A DNA stretch of 64,000 nucleotides from Erythrophleum ivorense (GCA_026724425.1 JAIUCV010000282.1:186001-250000); one strand, 5' to 3'; positions 13,391 through 25,586 are shown, numbered from the stretch's first letter. A program made the numbers and translations. Notes: generated from the sequence alone by a model not told the origin.

Positions 13391-13456
13391 CTAAAGACAG
13401 AGTTCTCAAAAAGAGATGGTCTCTAAGACAAAGTTCTTGGAAAGAGATGGTCTTTG
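13391..13456. repeat. Two-unit tandem repeat of about 33 bp
   Basis: 'aaagacagagttctc' then 'aaaagagatggtct' is followed by 'aagacaaagttcttgg' then 'aaagagatggtctt', the same unit with a few substitutions. It lies just outside the solo LTR and has no coding content. Confidence 0.65.
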
Positions 13457-13652
13457 ATTGCTTTATGATTATGGATCCACCTTAGGGGATATCCTCGCAT
13501 AAAATCTATATTTCTATGTTTTTATGTATGATACTAACAAGTGTCATGAGATGTAGGTTAAAGATGATATGTCTTGATGAGTTGATAATGTGACATTAGA
13601 ATTATCTATGTTAGTTGACATGCATGGCTATTGATATGGAATAGTTTCTACT

Positions 13653-16505
13653 TGTAACACCTTCATTTCTAGCTCATACCCATCATGCCTTACATGCTCA
13701 TATACATATGGGAAGGATGAGGGGGAAGCTTCCTAATTGGAATCTTATACTTTCTCACATTGTGGCATGGAGTTAAAATGCATTTTAGTGTCACGTGGAC
13801 CGGATGAGCTCTTTCTATGCATCCTCATGTTTAATTGCACTATTAAGACTCATTTAAATCCCAAAAATATGCTTTAGACCCATGGAAAGCAAAGAGGGAT
13901 ATGAGACATGCAATTTCGTTTTCAGCAGATTTGGCCTCATTTCTGGGCAAAGTTTGGAAATTCATAACTAAATACAGAAAAATTTAAAACATGCTCTCTT
14001 GGTCACTCTGGAAATCTTAGACTGTCTACTTTATGGGAAAAATATATACAACTCATAAAATTCCACACATAATGCGTTTGACACGCGAAATCATCTGGAG
14101 GTCGGAGGGGGCTCTGCTACTGTCACAGTTTACTGATCTGGACTTCAAAAATGTCTAACTAATTCCACAAAAATCCACTGTATTCAAATGATATCACTAT
14201 GGAAAGGTGTGGATGCTAAATAGAGAGGAAAAATGTCTCCAGATCAGTTCATTAAACCAAACTCCCGGAAACCGATGAAACAGTACCTCGGGTCTGGTAA
14301 GATGACTGATTCTGGGCTGGAACTTCGAAATTGTATATCTTCCTCTCTAGACCTCCAAATGAGGTGCTTCCAGTTGCTACAAGTTACTGTGACTTTCTAG
14401 TTTCTGCCTATAAAATTTAGTAATCATTGGATCACGTTTGCCCCTCGGATGACACAATTCCATGACTGACCAAATGAACAGTGTTTCTGGAAATCCGAAT
14501 TTCTGATACCAACTTTGAAAAATCATAGAAAATTCTACAGACCTCCAAATGACTTGATCTTTAGCTTCCCGAAAAGCTCTAGACAAGATCTAGTCACATA
14601 CCGAATTTCAAGGCAAGGAGAGGTCATTTGGTCAGATTTAGACATCATGGGCAAAAGGACCATTTTCATGTGTTAGATGAGGGCTATTGGGACCCAACTT
14701 GGCTTCTCTTACTTCTAAGGCTCTATGAGCACATGGGAAAGCATCAATAGGGGCTATCAAACATGGCTCAAGTGTCTAACAACCCAGATTTGCAAAACTC
14801 ACCTTCCCACATCCACTTATACACCCATATGGCCAATGGTAAAACCATGCTTTTCATACAAGCTTGCTACGTCATTCAAAATGGTGTTCATTATCATACA
14901 TATATGGTAAATACATTCATTTACAAGGATTCATAGATGCTACATCATATACATCATTAGTTTACACTTCTTGACTTAACTACAAAATGATTACAAGAGG
15001 CTCTTTTACAAGTCTTCACTAATCTCCTTAGCTTCAAGCTTGGTGACCCCCATCTCTTGCCTCACTTGGTCCACCTAGCATGGTTGGATGGTGGAGAGGA
15101 GGAGTGAGATTCAAAGAATCTCAATAGCTCATCTCTCATTCAATCATACACACAAAGCATGCAAACAAGTCTCACAATGTATGCATGGGCATGTTAGCAT
15201 ATGGAATCATAAGAAAAGCATTTACAACGTTTGAGATGGCCATACATATAAAAGAAATATTTTTAACATGTGAGTAGGCCATACATAACATATAAAAGCT
15301 TGCCAAATAAATGGATTAGCCTCACCCACTCACTTGTGGATTTTGGACTTGCTTCACCCATTCTCTAAGAGGTTCTTAGACTTAACCCTTACTCTTTGGG
15401 AGTCAACCTCACTTTTGGGAGACTCCTTACTTTGTCTCAACCAACTTGAGGGTTTTTGGCTCATCCTCACCATGGATAAAGGGTTATTGGCTTTTTCATA
15501 CTCAAACAAACCCAAACAATCACATAAAATATCATTGAAATACATGAGGCATCATCATGCTAGCATACTTTTCATGGTTCAAAATATACATACACACAAG
15601 CAAGACAATGTAAGCACACATCTTATGCATGAAAGAAGGTGGAGAGAGCTACCTTTTAGCTAATCACAACTTTTCCTTTCAACTTGTCTCCTCCCTTGTG
15701 GTTTTCACAATCAACTCTAGATGGGAGTGCTTCTCTTGAGCCTAACCACACAAGAAGCATGGAATTATTTCCTTAACACTTGATTCATAAAGCTAGGGAT
15801 CTCTTTCTAGCAACCCTACTAAGCATATCAAGCTAGGGTTCTTTCTCTTACTAGAAACTCATTAACTCTCCTTCCTCTCTCAAGCTCTCAAGAAGGAAGC
15901 AAGGGAAAAGTAAGGATATATGAGTCTTGGTCTTCTTCAAGAGGGATTTTCTACTCTCCCTCCTCTGAACCAAGCTCAAAACATGGCTACTTTAACTACT
16001 AAAACTGTGGGAAGAGAGGATAAGGAGAGAAAAACAACATGCTAAGAGAAAAGCTATAGAAATCCTTACCTTTCTTGTTCTTCCTTCCTCCTCTAGGCTT
16101 CTCTCTCTCTCCTCTGCTCTTTTCTCTATCTTAGAGTGAGCTTAAGTCAGTTACAGAGTGAGAGAAAGAGTTGGAACGCTTTAAAAAGTCAAATCCTCCT
16201 TTTTCACGCTTTTCCGAACTAACCCTCGCTATAGCGAGCCATAACCCTCGCTATGGCGAGCTCGAATCAGTCCCAGACCTCTGCCTTAGCTATAGCGTTC
16301 GCTACGGCGAGCAGCTCCCTGGATTTTGTATGGGGTGCCCGAACTCGCTATAGCTAGAAGCATTCTCGCTATAGCTAGAAGGCACTCTCGCTATAGCTAG
16401 GCTGTAGCTAGCAGACTTAGAAAATTTTCAGCTTTCAAAAATTTTCAGCTTTTCTTTTCTCTTCTCTTTTTTTTTCTTTTTCTTTTCTTTTTCCCGGTTG
16501 TTACA
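13653..16505 (-). mobile_element. Complete solo LTR of a Ty3/gypsy (Tekay/Del-like) family, minus orientation
   Basis: A 2853-bp unit bounded by tgtaacacc at 13653 and ggttgttaca ending at 16505. In element orientation it runs TGTAACAACC...GGTGTTACA, with short terminal inverted repeats and TG..CA ends. The flanking five bases are ctact (13648-13652) and ctacc (16506-16510), a 4/5 target-site duplication. No primer-binding site or polypurine tract adjoins either end, so this is a solo LTR left by recombination between two LTRs. Inside are the 'gaggtgcttccagttg' block near 14358, the 'gattcaaagaatctcaatagctca' block near 15108, a decayed minisatellite at about 15311-15480, the CTATAGCGAG block at 16222-16405 and a pyrimidine tract at 16440-16495. 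It is the best reference copy of this family in the window. Confidence 0.9.
16222..16405. repeat. CTATAGCGAG palindromic repeat block in the solo LTR
   Basis: Repeated CTCGCTATAGC(G/T)AG motifs, equivalent in position to 1874-2090. This copy gains extra direct units (gctatagctagaagcattctc, then gctatagctagaaggcact), so the number of units differs between copies. Confidence 0.75.
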
Positions 16506-17417
16506 CTACCATTATGAAATTTGTGCTAATCATTGATTTTCCATGCCTTAATTATTCATATATGATGATATTATAACTCAAATAGATATGAGGAAAACAC
16601 ATATGTTTTTAGCACATGTGGTAGTTTAAACATTATCTATTTTCAAAACTTCTTCTTGTCTTATTAAGAATTTATATATGATTCACACCTTTTATGATAA
16701 TGTGTTCAGAGATGCAGGATGCTAGTAACTAAGTATGTAGTATAAGTTGAGTGGATGTATGTCACACTACCAAACATGGGAAAAGTCAATGTGATTATCG
16801 AATTGAAGACTATAGTGTCCATAGAAGAGACACAAGTGCTGTAACCTAGTCCAAGGGTACCAGAGGGACTAGTGATGGTCTATTTAAATAATTAGGTCTA
16901 GGATTTTAGGAAGTGATAATGTGGATCCTTTTTTATGTGTAGAAGCTTCATTGACTACCATAATGGTTTTTGGATTTAGGGACTCTTCTGCTTGTAATAT
17001 CTTTATCTACCTTGAATACTAACCAACCTATGCTACTTTGTTGTAATACCTAATGTGTGACTGGCATTTTTAGGGAAGTGGACTATGAAGTTCCACTTAA
17101 TGAGAATGTTTTGAATTATTTAAAAATAGTTGTGTAACCTTTTTTACTTTACCTAAAGAGATAACAAAAATTGCTTATGCTTATGGTAATTAATAATGAA
17201 CCCATTTGATAAAATTGGGTAAGTATATTAATAAACATGAAGGGGGCTACAAAGTATCTATTGAATTGATATAATAATAAAATTTTCTAGAATTAAAAAC
17301 TAGAGACACATAATAATAAGAAAATCTTAAAAGCATAATAACATGAAAATAAATATAACTACGTTAACATAAGGAAAGCACATACTTGAAGCGATGCAAT
17401 ATGTATTATTACACTCT
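16506..17417. other. Non-coding AT-rich DNA, nothing recognised
   Basis: No open frame of interest, repeat unit or RNA gene was recognised. It follows the right flank of the solo LTR. Confidence 0.5.
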
Positions 17418-18080
17418 CTAATTCTTAATTGAATGGAATTTATTCATAACCTCCACTATAATGAAATTCTTTGCAATCTCCTTTTCAATATAAACAACCA
17501 AATTATCAACAAGAAAGTCATTTTTTATTTTATTATGAAGTTGTGTATTTACAAGTTTCATTGCTTGAAAGCCTAGTTTGTAGATATAATGGAGATTGGA
17601 AACTTCAACACAAAACAAATTATCTTGTTAATCAAATGATAAATTTTTTATTTTTCTAAAATTGATAGTGCATTACATATCTTAGAAAGAGTTGAAAGAT
17701 TATGACATTTTGGTTGTTTCAATACATCAAGCTTATAATGCTGTAATTGAATTTTCCAATGAACTTTCTCTTACTAAAATCTTTTGGATAATACTTTTCA
17801 ACTAATTTGTATATATAATCAATCTTGAAAGATTCACAAGCATCTTTAGGATTTAAAACAAAGCTAAGAATGAATAATTCCATAGTTTGAACATAAAATT
17901 TACCTTTAATTCTTGTTATTTAAAGTCTATTATAGTTGCAAATATGTCATATTTGAAATGGTACTCTATAGTAACAAAATTGTGATCATTTTGATAGCAA
18001 GGTTTACCTCAAACACTTAAGTATCTAGCATTCAAATCAGAAGTATCAATGTCATTGCCAAGACAAAATGTTTACTTGTA
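17418..18080 (-). pseudogene. 3' end of a decayed hAT-superfamily transposase (TTF/zinc-finger MYM-type-1-like)
   Basis: Reading the minus strand, three segments match the C-terminal order of plant hAT transposases of the TTF or 'zinc finger MYM-type 1-like' class. The first, near 17950, resembles the family's T-E-H-Y-R-Y-D-F region followed by IDFQLQEL. The second, at 17770-17890, reads like 'LNPKDACESFKIDYIYKLVE' then a KYYPKDFS stretch. The third, at 17418-17618, ends in 'FLVDNLVVYIEKEIAKNF', the hAT C-terminal dimerisation motif. Stops and frame changes separate them and the conserved upstream catalytic region is not found, so the copy is dead. Terminal inverted repeats were not located. 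Such transposases act on DNA ends in the nucleus. Confidence 0.75.
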
Positions 18081-18357
18081 TAGGGAAGGAAATGTACTGC
18101 ACATCCGACTTTAAAGCCTAATGTGGTTCTATCAAGAGTAAAATGGTTGGAACCTTATTCGATACATCGATGCTTCACTTATGCAAATTTGGCTACTTGA
18201 GCTGCATGGCCGAGGCATTCTAAGTTCATTTTTTAGTTGATGGAACTACTTGGTATTCATGTATCTTTCTAGTTGTTTTTTGTATTCTGTGTATACTTGG
18301 CACCAAGTATCTTTCTACCTAGTAATTTTTTATGTATACATATGCCCCAAAAGTTGT

Positions 18358-19037
18358 AAGGTTGTTCATGGGTAGGGTTGAGACAGACATCTAGTATGCC
18401 TGATGCCCAGCTTGATTAAGAATTCGGCTTGTTTTTATGCCCGTGACATAGCCCGGCCCAGCCTAAACAAGCCTAGTTTTATGTTGAGCTAAGGCGAGTT
18501 AGGACCACCTGGGCTATTCTTTTTTGGATGAATTGATACTTGTAATATAAAAATATCTTTTTGCAGACTCATAGGCATATACTTTAAAATAATGGGCTTT
18601 TAGAACCTTTATGTTTTTATCAATAATAAAAAAATAATTTAGTATTATCAAGGAAAATATAAACTATACTAACATAATTAGCCTTAGGTAAACATGTATA
18701 TTTTCATTATTCAACAATAGAAATGTCAATAAGCATGCACATCAATGATAAAAACAATTAAGAAGTAGAGAGGGTTTAGGTATATAATGAAAGTTGTAGC
18801 ATGTAAAGAAAATTAGATGAAATATATATATATAAGATGACAAGATATTGATAATTAAAAAAAAGTAACTACTAAGGCGGGTTTGGCAGAACATGTCTTT
18901 GCCTATAGCTCGACTCGACCTGATATAGTTGTGTTTAAAGTTCTACTCATTTATATTTTTGGCCCAACCTAGCTCAACTTAATTAGGCCAGGTTAAGGCG
19001 GATCTTTAGGGCCTAATGGGTTGATGAACATCCCTAG
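18358..19037. mobile_element. Short non-autonomous hAT-like element
   Basis: About 680 bp with terminal inverted repeats: the left end reads aaggttgttcatggg and the right end, reverse-complemented, reads ctagggatgttcatcaaccc. The shared core is TA(A/G)GG(T/A)TGTTCAT. The element is flanked by aaagttgt (18350-18357) and aaagatgt (19038-19045), a 7/8 match of the 8-bp length typical for hAT insertions. Inside, GC-rich subterminal blocks carry cccggccc-type and 'ggcccaacct' motifs in inverted relation. No coding capacity. It lies only about 280 bp from the hAT transposase relic, but a link between the two is not shown. Confidence 0.7.
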
Positions 19038-20321
19038 AAAGATGTGTATAGTATGTACCATGTGAGGCTTATGCTATATGGCTTTAAGAACAATGAATGT
19101 TATATAATGAAATAAATTGTCATCTTTCTTTTTGTATAATCTATAATCTGTTTCTTTGACTAGGAGATCCTTTAGGTGGCTAGTATGCAAAATTTTGTAG
19201 AAAAGATTTTCCCATCTTAGTATAAATGCCTCTAGTTCGAACGTTAGTTTGTTGTGTATCTGCTACTTCTATATATTTGTAACATAGCTTTTTCAAGAAA
19301 GTTGAGACATAGAAAAATGCTTTTTTGAGAGCTTTTAAAACCATTTATTAGAAAATAAAAAAGAATCAACATTATTAGAGTTATAAAAAATAATCTAAAT
19401 AAAAAATTTTAATCACCGAGCATGAAGGTGTGACATAATAGTTCTAAAATCGAAGGATTATAATTGTTGTCCTAGTGGTAATGCATTAGTTTCTACCCAA
19501 TGCAACTTTTAAATGTCATAACAAAAATTAACTCAATTAGTAGGATCAAGTTGTGTCAATAAAAAAAATTTCATGTATTAAAAAAATTCAATTTTATTCT
19601 TTTTAATAATTCTTTGTTGGTGTTTATTAATTGCAATATTCTTTAGAACAAGTTATTCAGCTCATAAATTTTAGTAAACCAACAAAAAAATGGGTGGTAT
19701 AGAGAATAATAAAAATGGGGTATTTCTAAATGCCTTCTTTTAAGTGAACTATTCCATGCTAGGTCAATTTGTTGATTTAAGATAAAATAAAGCAAACTTT
19801 CAGGATCCTAGGCAAAATCCATTAAACAAACTACAGAGTAATTTGCAGTAATTAGTAGGTACTACATTTGCCACTCAAGAATATAGCCAAATGTAATTGA
19901 TTTTCAATAATTGTTAGAGATCTTAAGGAATAGATTATTTTTAGTAGATAGATTGGATGGCCATCTTGTCCCATAAAATGTGGAAGCATATGCTATCATA
20001 AATGCTCTATCTTTGTAATTGTAGTTATACCAATTTTGTACAGGGTACACAACATCTCATATCTAGGAGAGGCATTTTTATGTAAGCTCAATTTATATAG
20101 GTGTTCAACATAGATAATTCAAAGGATTCCATCATATTAAAATTTTATTTTATTTTTGGTTAAATCTCCCTCATTTATGAGTAGAGTTTATGATTACCAT
20201 CCTAGATTGAGCATATAAAAGAAAAAAAAATTAATAAGACTAACTAATTAGAAGTTATTTAGTACCTAAGACCTACTAGCCAATCTCTATGAACAAATAA
20301 TTCTCAATTTTAATTAATATA
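19038..20321. other. AT-rich intergenic DNA, nothing recognised
   Basis: No gene, RNA or structured repeat was recognised. It contains homopolymer A/T runs only. Confidence 0.5.
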
Positions 20322-20747
20322 AGAGTAAATCATTGTGACCTCTTTGAAATTTGGTTAAGTTACACCTAACATAGCTTTTATTTTAAAAATTATTCTAAAC
20401 TCTTATAGCATTTTGAAATGTATTGTAGAAACCTTCCTTTTAATTTATTTTTTGTCGAATAAGTTAACTTTTTATACAACATATAACTGTAATTTTTATT
20501 CTTAATAAGACAGTAATGGTAGCTAAATTAATGTTGAATTTCAATATGAGATTGTAATTTTATTTTTAATATGATAATAAAGACACATAAATAATTTTAT
20601 TTTTTTGAAGAAACATATTGTGTAGAAAGTTAATTTCATTAACTAAAAAATAAAATTGGAGGGGTGCCAAGTGATATTTTCAAAACAAAAGGTGTATCAA
20701 ATGTAACTCAACCAAACTTCAAGGGACATTAATGTAGTTTACTCAAA
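20322..20747. mobile_element. MITE-like element with long imperfect terminal inverted repeats
   Basis: The left end has gagtaaatcattgtgacctc, then 'tttgaaatttggttaagttaca'-like sequence. The right end, reverse-complemented, has gagtaaactacattaatgtc, then a 'ccttgaagtttggttgagttaca'-like sequence. The inverted repeat is imperfect over about 45-80 bp. The middle is AT-rich and non-coding. The target duplication is unclear. Confidence 0.55.
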
Positions 20748-20862
20748 ATTGTCCACCAAAATAATCACCAATTCACATATAATTCTTATTTGTAGGATTA
20801 ATGTATAATTGCACAAAAATGTTAAAGAATGGAATGAAGGACAATCATTTTCTATTTTTTTC

Positions 20863-20906
20863 CTTCTTCTTCTTCTTCTTCTTCTTCTTCTTCTTCTTCT
20901 TCTTCT
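20863..20906. repeat. (CTT)n microsatellite
   Basis: A CTT trinucleotide run of about 14 units. Open frames over it encode only poly-Phe or poly-Glu and are artefacts. Confidence 0.95.
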
Positions 20907-20920
20907 ATGTTATTATATTT

Positions 20921-21254
20921 TCCATTTTTAGGTTCAAACTCCAATTCACCACTAACTACACATTTATGTACAATACAATCATCTTGCTGGTAGTATAGAA
21001 ATGGAGGCAGTAGCATTTGACATAGAGGAAGCACACCATAAAGAAAAAAAGAAAGAGACATTCTAGTTTCTTTCATATTTAGTGATTTCCATTTTTAGGT
21101 TCAAACTCCAATTCACCACTAACTACACAGTCTTGTACAATACAATCATCTTACTAATAGTATAGAAATGGAGGCAGTAGCATTTGACATAGAGGAAGCA
21201 CACCATAAAGAAAAAACGAAAGAGACATTCTAGTTTATTTCATATTTAGTGATA
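20921..21254. repeat. 167-bp tandem duplication downstream of the CRK pseudogene
   Basis: Two head-to-tail copies, about 20921-21087 and 21088-21254, each beginning 'tccatttttaggttcaaac' and containing 'aatggaggcagtagcatttg' and 'gaaagagacattctagttt'. The copies differ at only a few positions, so the duplication is fairly recent. It lies 3' of the CRK stop codon at 21306 and could include its former 3' UTR. Confidence 0.9.
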
Positions 21255-23555
21255 GTTTTCTACCTTCATTGCACAATAAGGGTAAAGGTGTCTCTCCCTG
21301 GACCTTTAATTAGTTTCAACAAAGATGGGCATAGTAAGTCTCATGTGCTCAAATAAGCCCTTGCATGTGAGTAGAACAACTACTTCAGACATTGCTAGCC
21401 TTATTGCAGCAGATGCTTGGGTGCAAAGCAAACCAATCTGTATGATTTTTTTCACTTCTTCTACATCATAGTCATTAGGGTTTAAGGTATTTTCTACCAA
21501 CTCTAAGTGCATGCTTCTCTCATACAATTTCCAAGCCTACCAAGTGGGATCAAAGTGAAATGGAATATAAAAAGGAAGATAAAACATAACTAAACTTAGG
21601 TAACATTTTTTTTATATGTTTGTTATCAAGTTCTCCAATAAAAAGGAATAACTTCTCTAAAAGAGTTAATCATTTAGTGTTCAGTTGTAAAAAATGCTAA
21701 CTTATTATGTTTTTATTGAAGAATTTGATAGCAAACACCTAAAACTGTACTTAATTTTTGTCTAAATAAAACCAATGCCTTTTTAAATAGTTTTGGAATT
21801 TGCTTACTTGTTGAAGGAGGAATTTACCTTCACCTTCAACATCAACATCAACCTTTAATTCACTGCTTTTTCGGCCACTTATGATTTCTAAGACAACAAC
21901 TCCATAACTATAGGCATCAGCCTTCTCTGATAATTGACCATGAATTGCATACTCAGGCGCTATATATCCCCTGACAAATGGATAGCATTTATGGCATAAT
22001 TGATTAGTATAATGACACAAATTTAATACAAACACATAAATATTGTAATACAACAAATTTTCAAATAGACATGTACAATGTGAAGTGTTGCATTATGCTA
22101 GTTATAGATAGTAACTTTTTCTTGAAGTGTTTGTGCTTTATAGACACATAAAAAAGGTTAAAACTAATTATAAGTGCAATAGGAATGTTTGATTAGCCTA
22201 TATATAGAATTTAATTACATCTCCTATGTTACCTATGCTATAATAGAAGTTATTTGACTTACAATGCTCTTGCAAATTTTGTGCTAAGATGAGATTGGTC
22301 TTTAGGAAGAAGCCTTGCCAATCCAAAATCTGAAATTCTAGGCTAAAGATCATCATCCAAGAGGATGTTGTTAGTCTTTATATCTCTATGTATGATACAA
22401 ACATGGAATTCCTCGTGTAGATAGGCCAAACCCCTTGTGTGCCTAAAATTATATCATATCGTTGTTTCCTGTTAAGAGAACCTTTCTTTTCACTTGTTTC
22501 CCAAGTTGTACACTTTGAAGGATAAGGAAAAAAGAATGAGAGAAATATAAAAGTGATTCTCAAAATATTTCAATAGGAAATTGATACAAATGTTTATTTT
22601 CCTTAATAAAATTATGACATATGGACAAGTTTTTGTTAAAGGAGTCAATGATATTTTGTTAAGTTGAAAATATATCCACATGTCATAATGTTATTAAGAA
22701 ACATAATAGTTAATACTTAAAGAATTGTATATAAATTTTATCAGTTCATATAAGGTACCAAATAAGAATTTGTCAAGACTATTGTTTTTCATGTATTCAT
22801 AAACAAGGATTCTCTCATAGCCTTTACTGCAACATCCTAGAAGTCGAGCAAGATTCCGATGATGAACATTACTTATAAGGTTCACTTCACTATCAAAATC
22901 TTCCTCCATTCTTTCAAAGTGGCGTGTAGCTAATTTCTTGACTGCAACTACTTTCCCATTCTTCAGAGTGCCCGATTCATGAAGATTAAGAATTTCAATC
23001 ATGAAAGGGTTATTAGAAGTTCTACCTTTGTGTTTTGGGAACACTATATAAAACTCACTTAGAAATATCCTTGCTTTAAAACATGATCTAGATTAAAATA
23101 TTCAAAATCAAAATAAAGTTACCTTATATACAACCCCAAACCCTCCTTCTCCTACCTTATTTTTTTCATTGAAATTATTGGTTGCAAACTTCAGATCCTT
23201 ATACCTATATTTAAGTGGGTCTTTCAACTCAGTTCCTCCCAATATGTCACCTGTTAAGAAAAACACATATTAAAGTCTCTTTATAACTTAATAAAATCGG
23301 TCAAGGATTCATCCCTTCATAAAATAGAACCAGATGGGAGTCTATAACTATTATCTTTAGGGGGAAAAAGTGAAAACCAAAGCATCAAATTAAATCATTA
23401 CAACTTGAGTACTTGAAGACTTTCAATTTGTTTACCTCTAGGAACCCTCTTAGGCTGTTTTGATCGTCTAATCCAAGCAAATAATGCAAGGAGGATCAAA
23501 ATAAGAGTTATACCTCCAACAGCTCCACCAATAATGGCCTTCTTCTTGCTTGAAC

Positions 23556-25586
23556 CTACAAGATAGGAAAATACAGATCTCATTTCCAAATGAGTCATTC
23601 ACTATGAACCACTACCACATCTAAAATAGGATTCCTAATTCAACACATACTAAATATTCAAATAAAACACCACATAACTATTCAAATTATAGATAGTCAT
23701 TTTAAAATCTTTCATGTATCTATGTCAATGTTGATTCTTAAATAATTTTCTATCATGCACATAAACATTTAAAGGATAAACATAGGTAAATTTTCTTAAG
23801 TGGTAGTTATAAAATGTTTCAATCGAAATATAAAATGCAATGGAACCTTTTTTTTTATTAAATTTATCGTGTGGTGTATTATCAAAAACAAAACAAAAAA
23901 TCATGTATTGTTGAATCGTAAAAAGTTATTTATAAATCACATTTTTATTAAAGAGTCTAATAACAAAGATTTGAAAGAAAAAAAAGCACCTAAATTCCAT
24001 CCATTAAAAAAGAGACGTGTATCCATGTCTAATAAGGCACTAGCATAGGACATATATAAGATGAGGTTTAAGAGTACACAAAAGCAAATCAAATTGCTAT
24101 GTTGCAATGTTGATGTAATCACCAATGTAACTAAATGCATCCAAGACAAAAAGGGTTATCATTATAATAATGTTAGTAATTACTTACTAAAGTTATCGAT
24201 TGATTTTTAATTATTTGATTTTTTAAAATTTTTTATTTAATTTTGATTGATTTTTGGATGAAAAAATGCAATCCATACAAAAACTTCCCTTCATATTATT
24301 AAAGCTACACTTCACAATATTTTTATTCATTAATAAAAGAATTTTAGCAACAAAAAAAAAAATAGGGCTACCAACTGATGCATAATGCATTGCATTAATG
24401 CAATTCATTAATCTTTTAAAAATTAATGCATTGAAAAATTAATGTATCAATAAATTAATGTACAAATTTATCATTAATATGTTTAAAAAACAATGTATTT
24501 AAAAATAATTTAAAAATTAATGTATTAGAAAACAATATATTTAAAATCTAATGTATTTAAAAACAATATATTTAATTAAAAAAATTGTATTTACAACCAA
24601 AAACAAATTGCAATGCATTAAGGATTGCATTAATGCAATGCAATTAGCCTTTGATACCCTTAAATTTATTTATGTTTTTGTGCAAATTTTAAACTCGCCG
24701 GATATCCTGCTAAATATTTCTGTCATATAGGCAAGTAAACTAAATTTTCATTATGAATCATTTTGGTTTTGATTCAAAACTCTTCTTCTTTTTCTTCTCT
24801 TCTTTGTTTGAAATTATTTTCCTCTTCTATTCTTCTACACTTTATCTTCTTCTCTCTCTTTTTTTTCTTCTTCTTTTTTCTTTTCTTCAGGCTTTCGTCT
24901 ACTTTTTTTTCTTCTAGAATTTTGGAAGATTTCATCCTTCTTTTTTATTTTAATATGTTTATCAAATTCTCTTATTTCATTTTGTTAAATTTCTTCCTCT
25001 AATGTTTATATGTTTTCTTTGTTCATCAGTTCTAAATAGTTGCAGTTAAATATTTGCAATTGCAATTTTAATTGACTCCATGTAAATATTTGAAAAGATT
25101 TATTTAAGTTTCTGAGTTTGTAACATTTGTTGTAAATTTTTTATAAATTAATTATTTTTATCTTACAAATCTATAGAAGATAATTGTATGATGAAGAGAT
25201 GATGAAGAGAAAAATATTGTTGAAGATAAAAAACAACAAGAATAAAAATGTTCAAATATTATTAATTAAATTACAATAAATAGAAAATAGAAAAAACAGA
25301 AATGAAATAAAAAAGAAAACTGAGCATTCAAAATGTTAGTTGTTTTAAGAAAAAAGCTGCCATGCTACAGAAAAATAAAGGCCGTCAGATTGCAAAAAAC
25401 ACTTTTCAAATACTATTTTCCTATTGATTTTCAATTGATAACCACATACTGACTAGCAAAAAACTGACAAATAAGGTTATTAATTTTTCCATCAAAAATA
25501 CATTATTTTCAACTGAACTTTTACTTAAAAATATCAGTCGGTAATTACTATTTACAGTTATATTAAAATCTTTGAATTAAGTATAC
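23556..25586 (-). other. Intron 2 of the CRK pseudogene, with a MITE
   Basis: A 2031-bp intron between the second DUF26 exon and the transmembrane exon. The donor is GTATAC at 25586 and the acceptor is ...TTGTAG ending at 23556. It holds the palindromic MITE at 24364-24660 and otherwise AT-rich, pyrimidine-tract-rich sequence without other recognisable content. Confidence 0.8.
24364..24660. mobile_element. 297-bp MITE-like element with TGCATTAATGCA-rich inverted ends
   Basis: The left end is agggctaccaactgatgc, then 'ataatgcattgcattaatgc'. The right end, reverse-complemented, is agggtatcaaaggctaattg, then 'cattgcattaatgcaat'. The ends therefore form an imperfect inverted repeat of about 45 bp, rich in the palindrome TGCATTAATGCA. 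The middle consists of short 'attaatgtattt' direct repeats. No target duplication was recognised. Confidence 0.65.

Noticed and set aside
20852..21076. Open frame with a poly-glutamate run
   Set aside because: It is a reading of the (CTT)n microsatellite and the adjacent tandem duplication, without any domain.
24763..25002. 79-residue Phe/Ser/Leu-rich frame on the plus strand within CRK intron 2
   Set aside because: It follows from a pyrimidine-rich intron tract. It has no family features and lies opposite a gene of the other strand.
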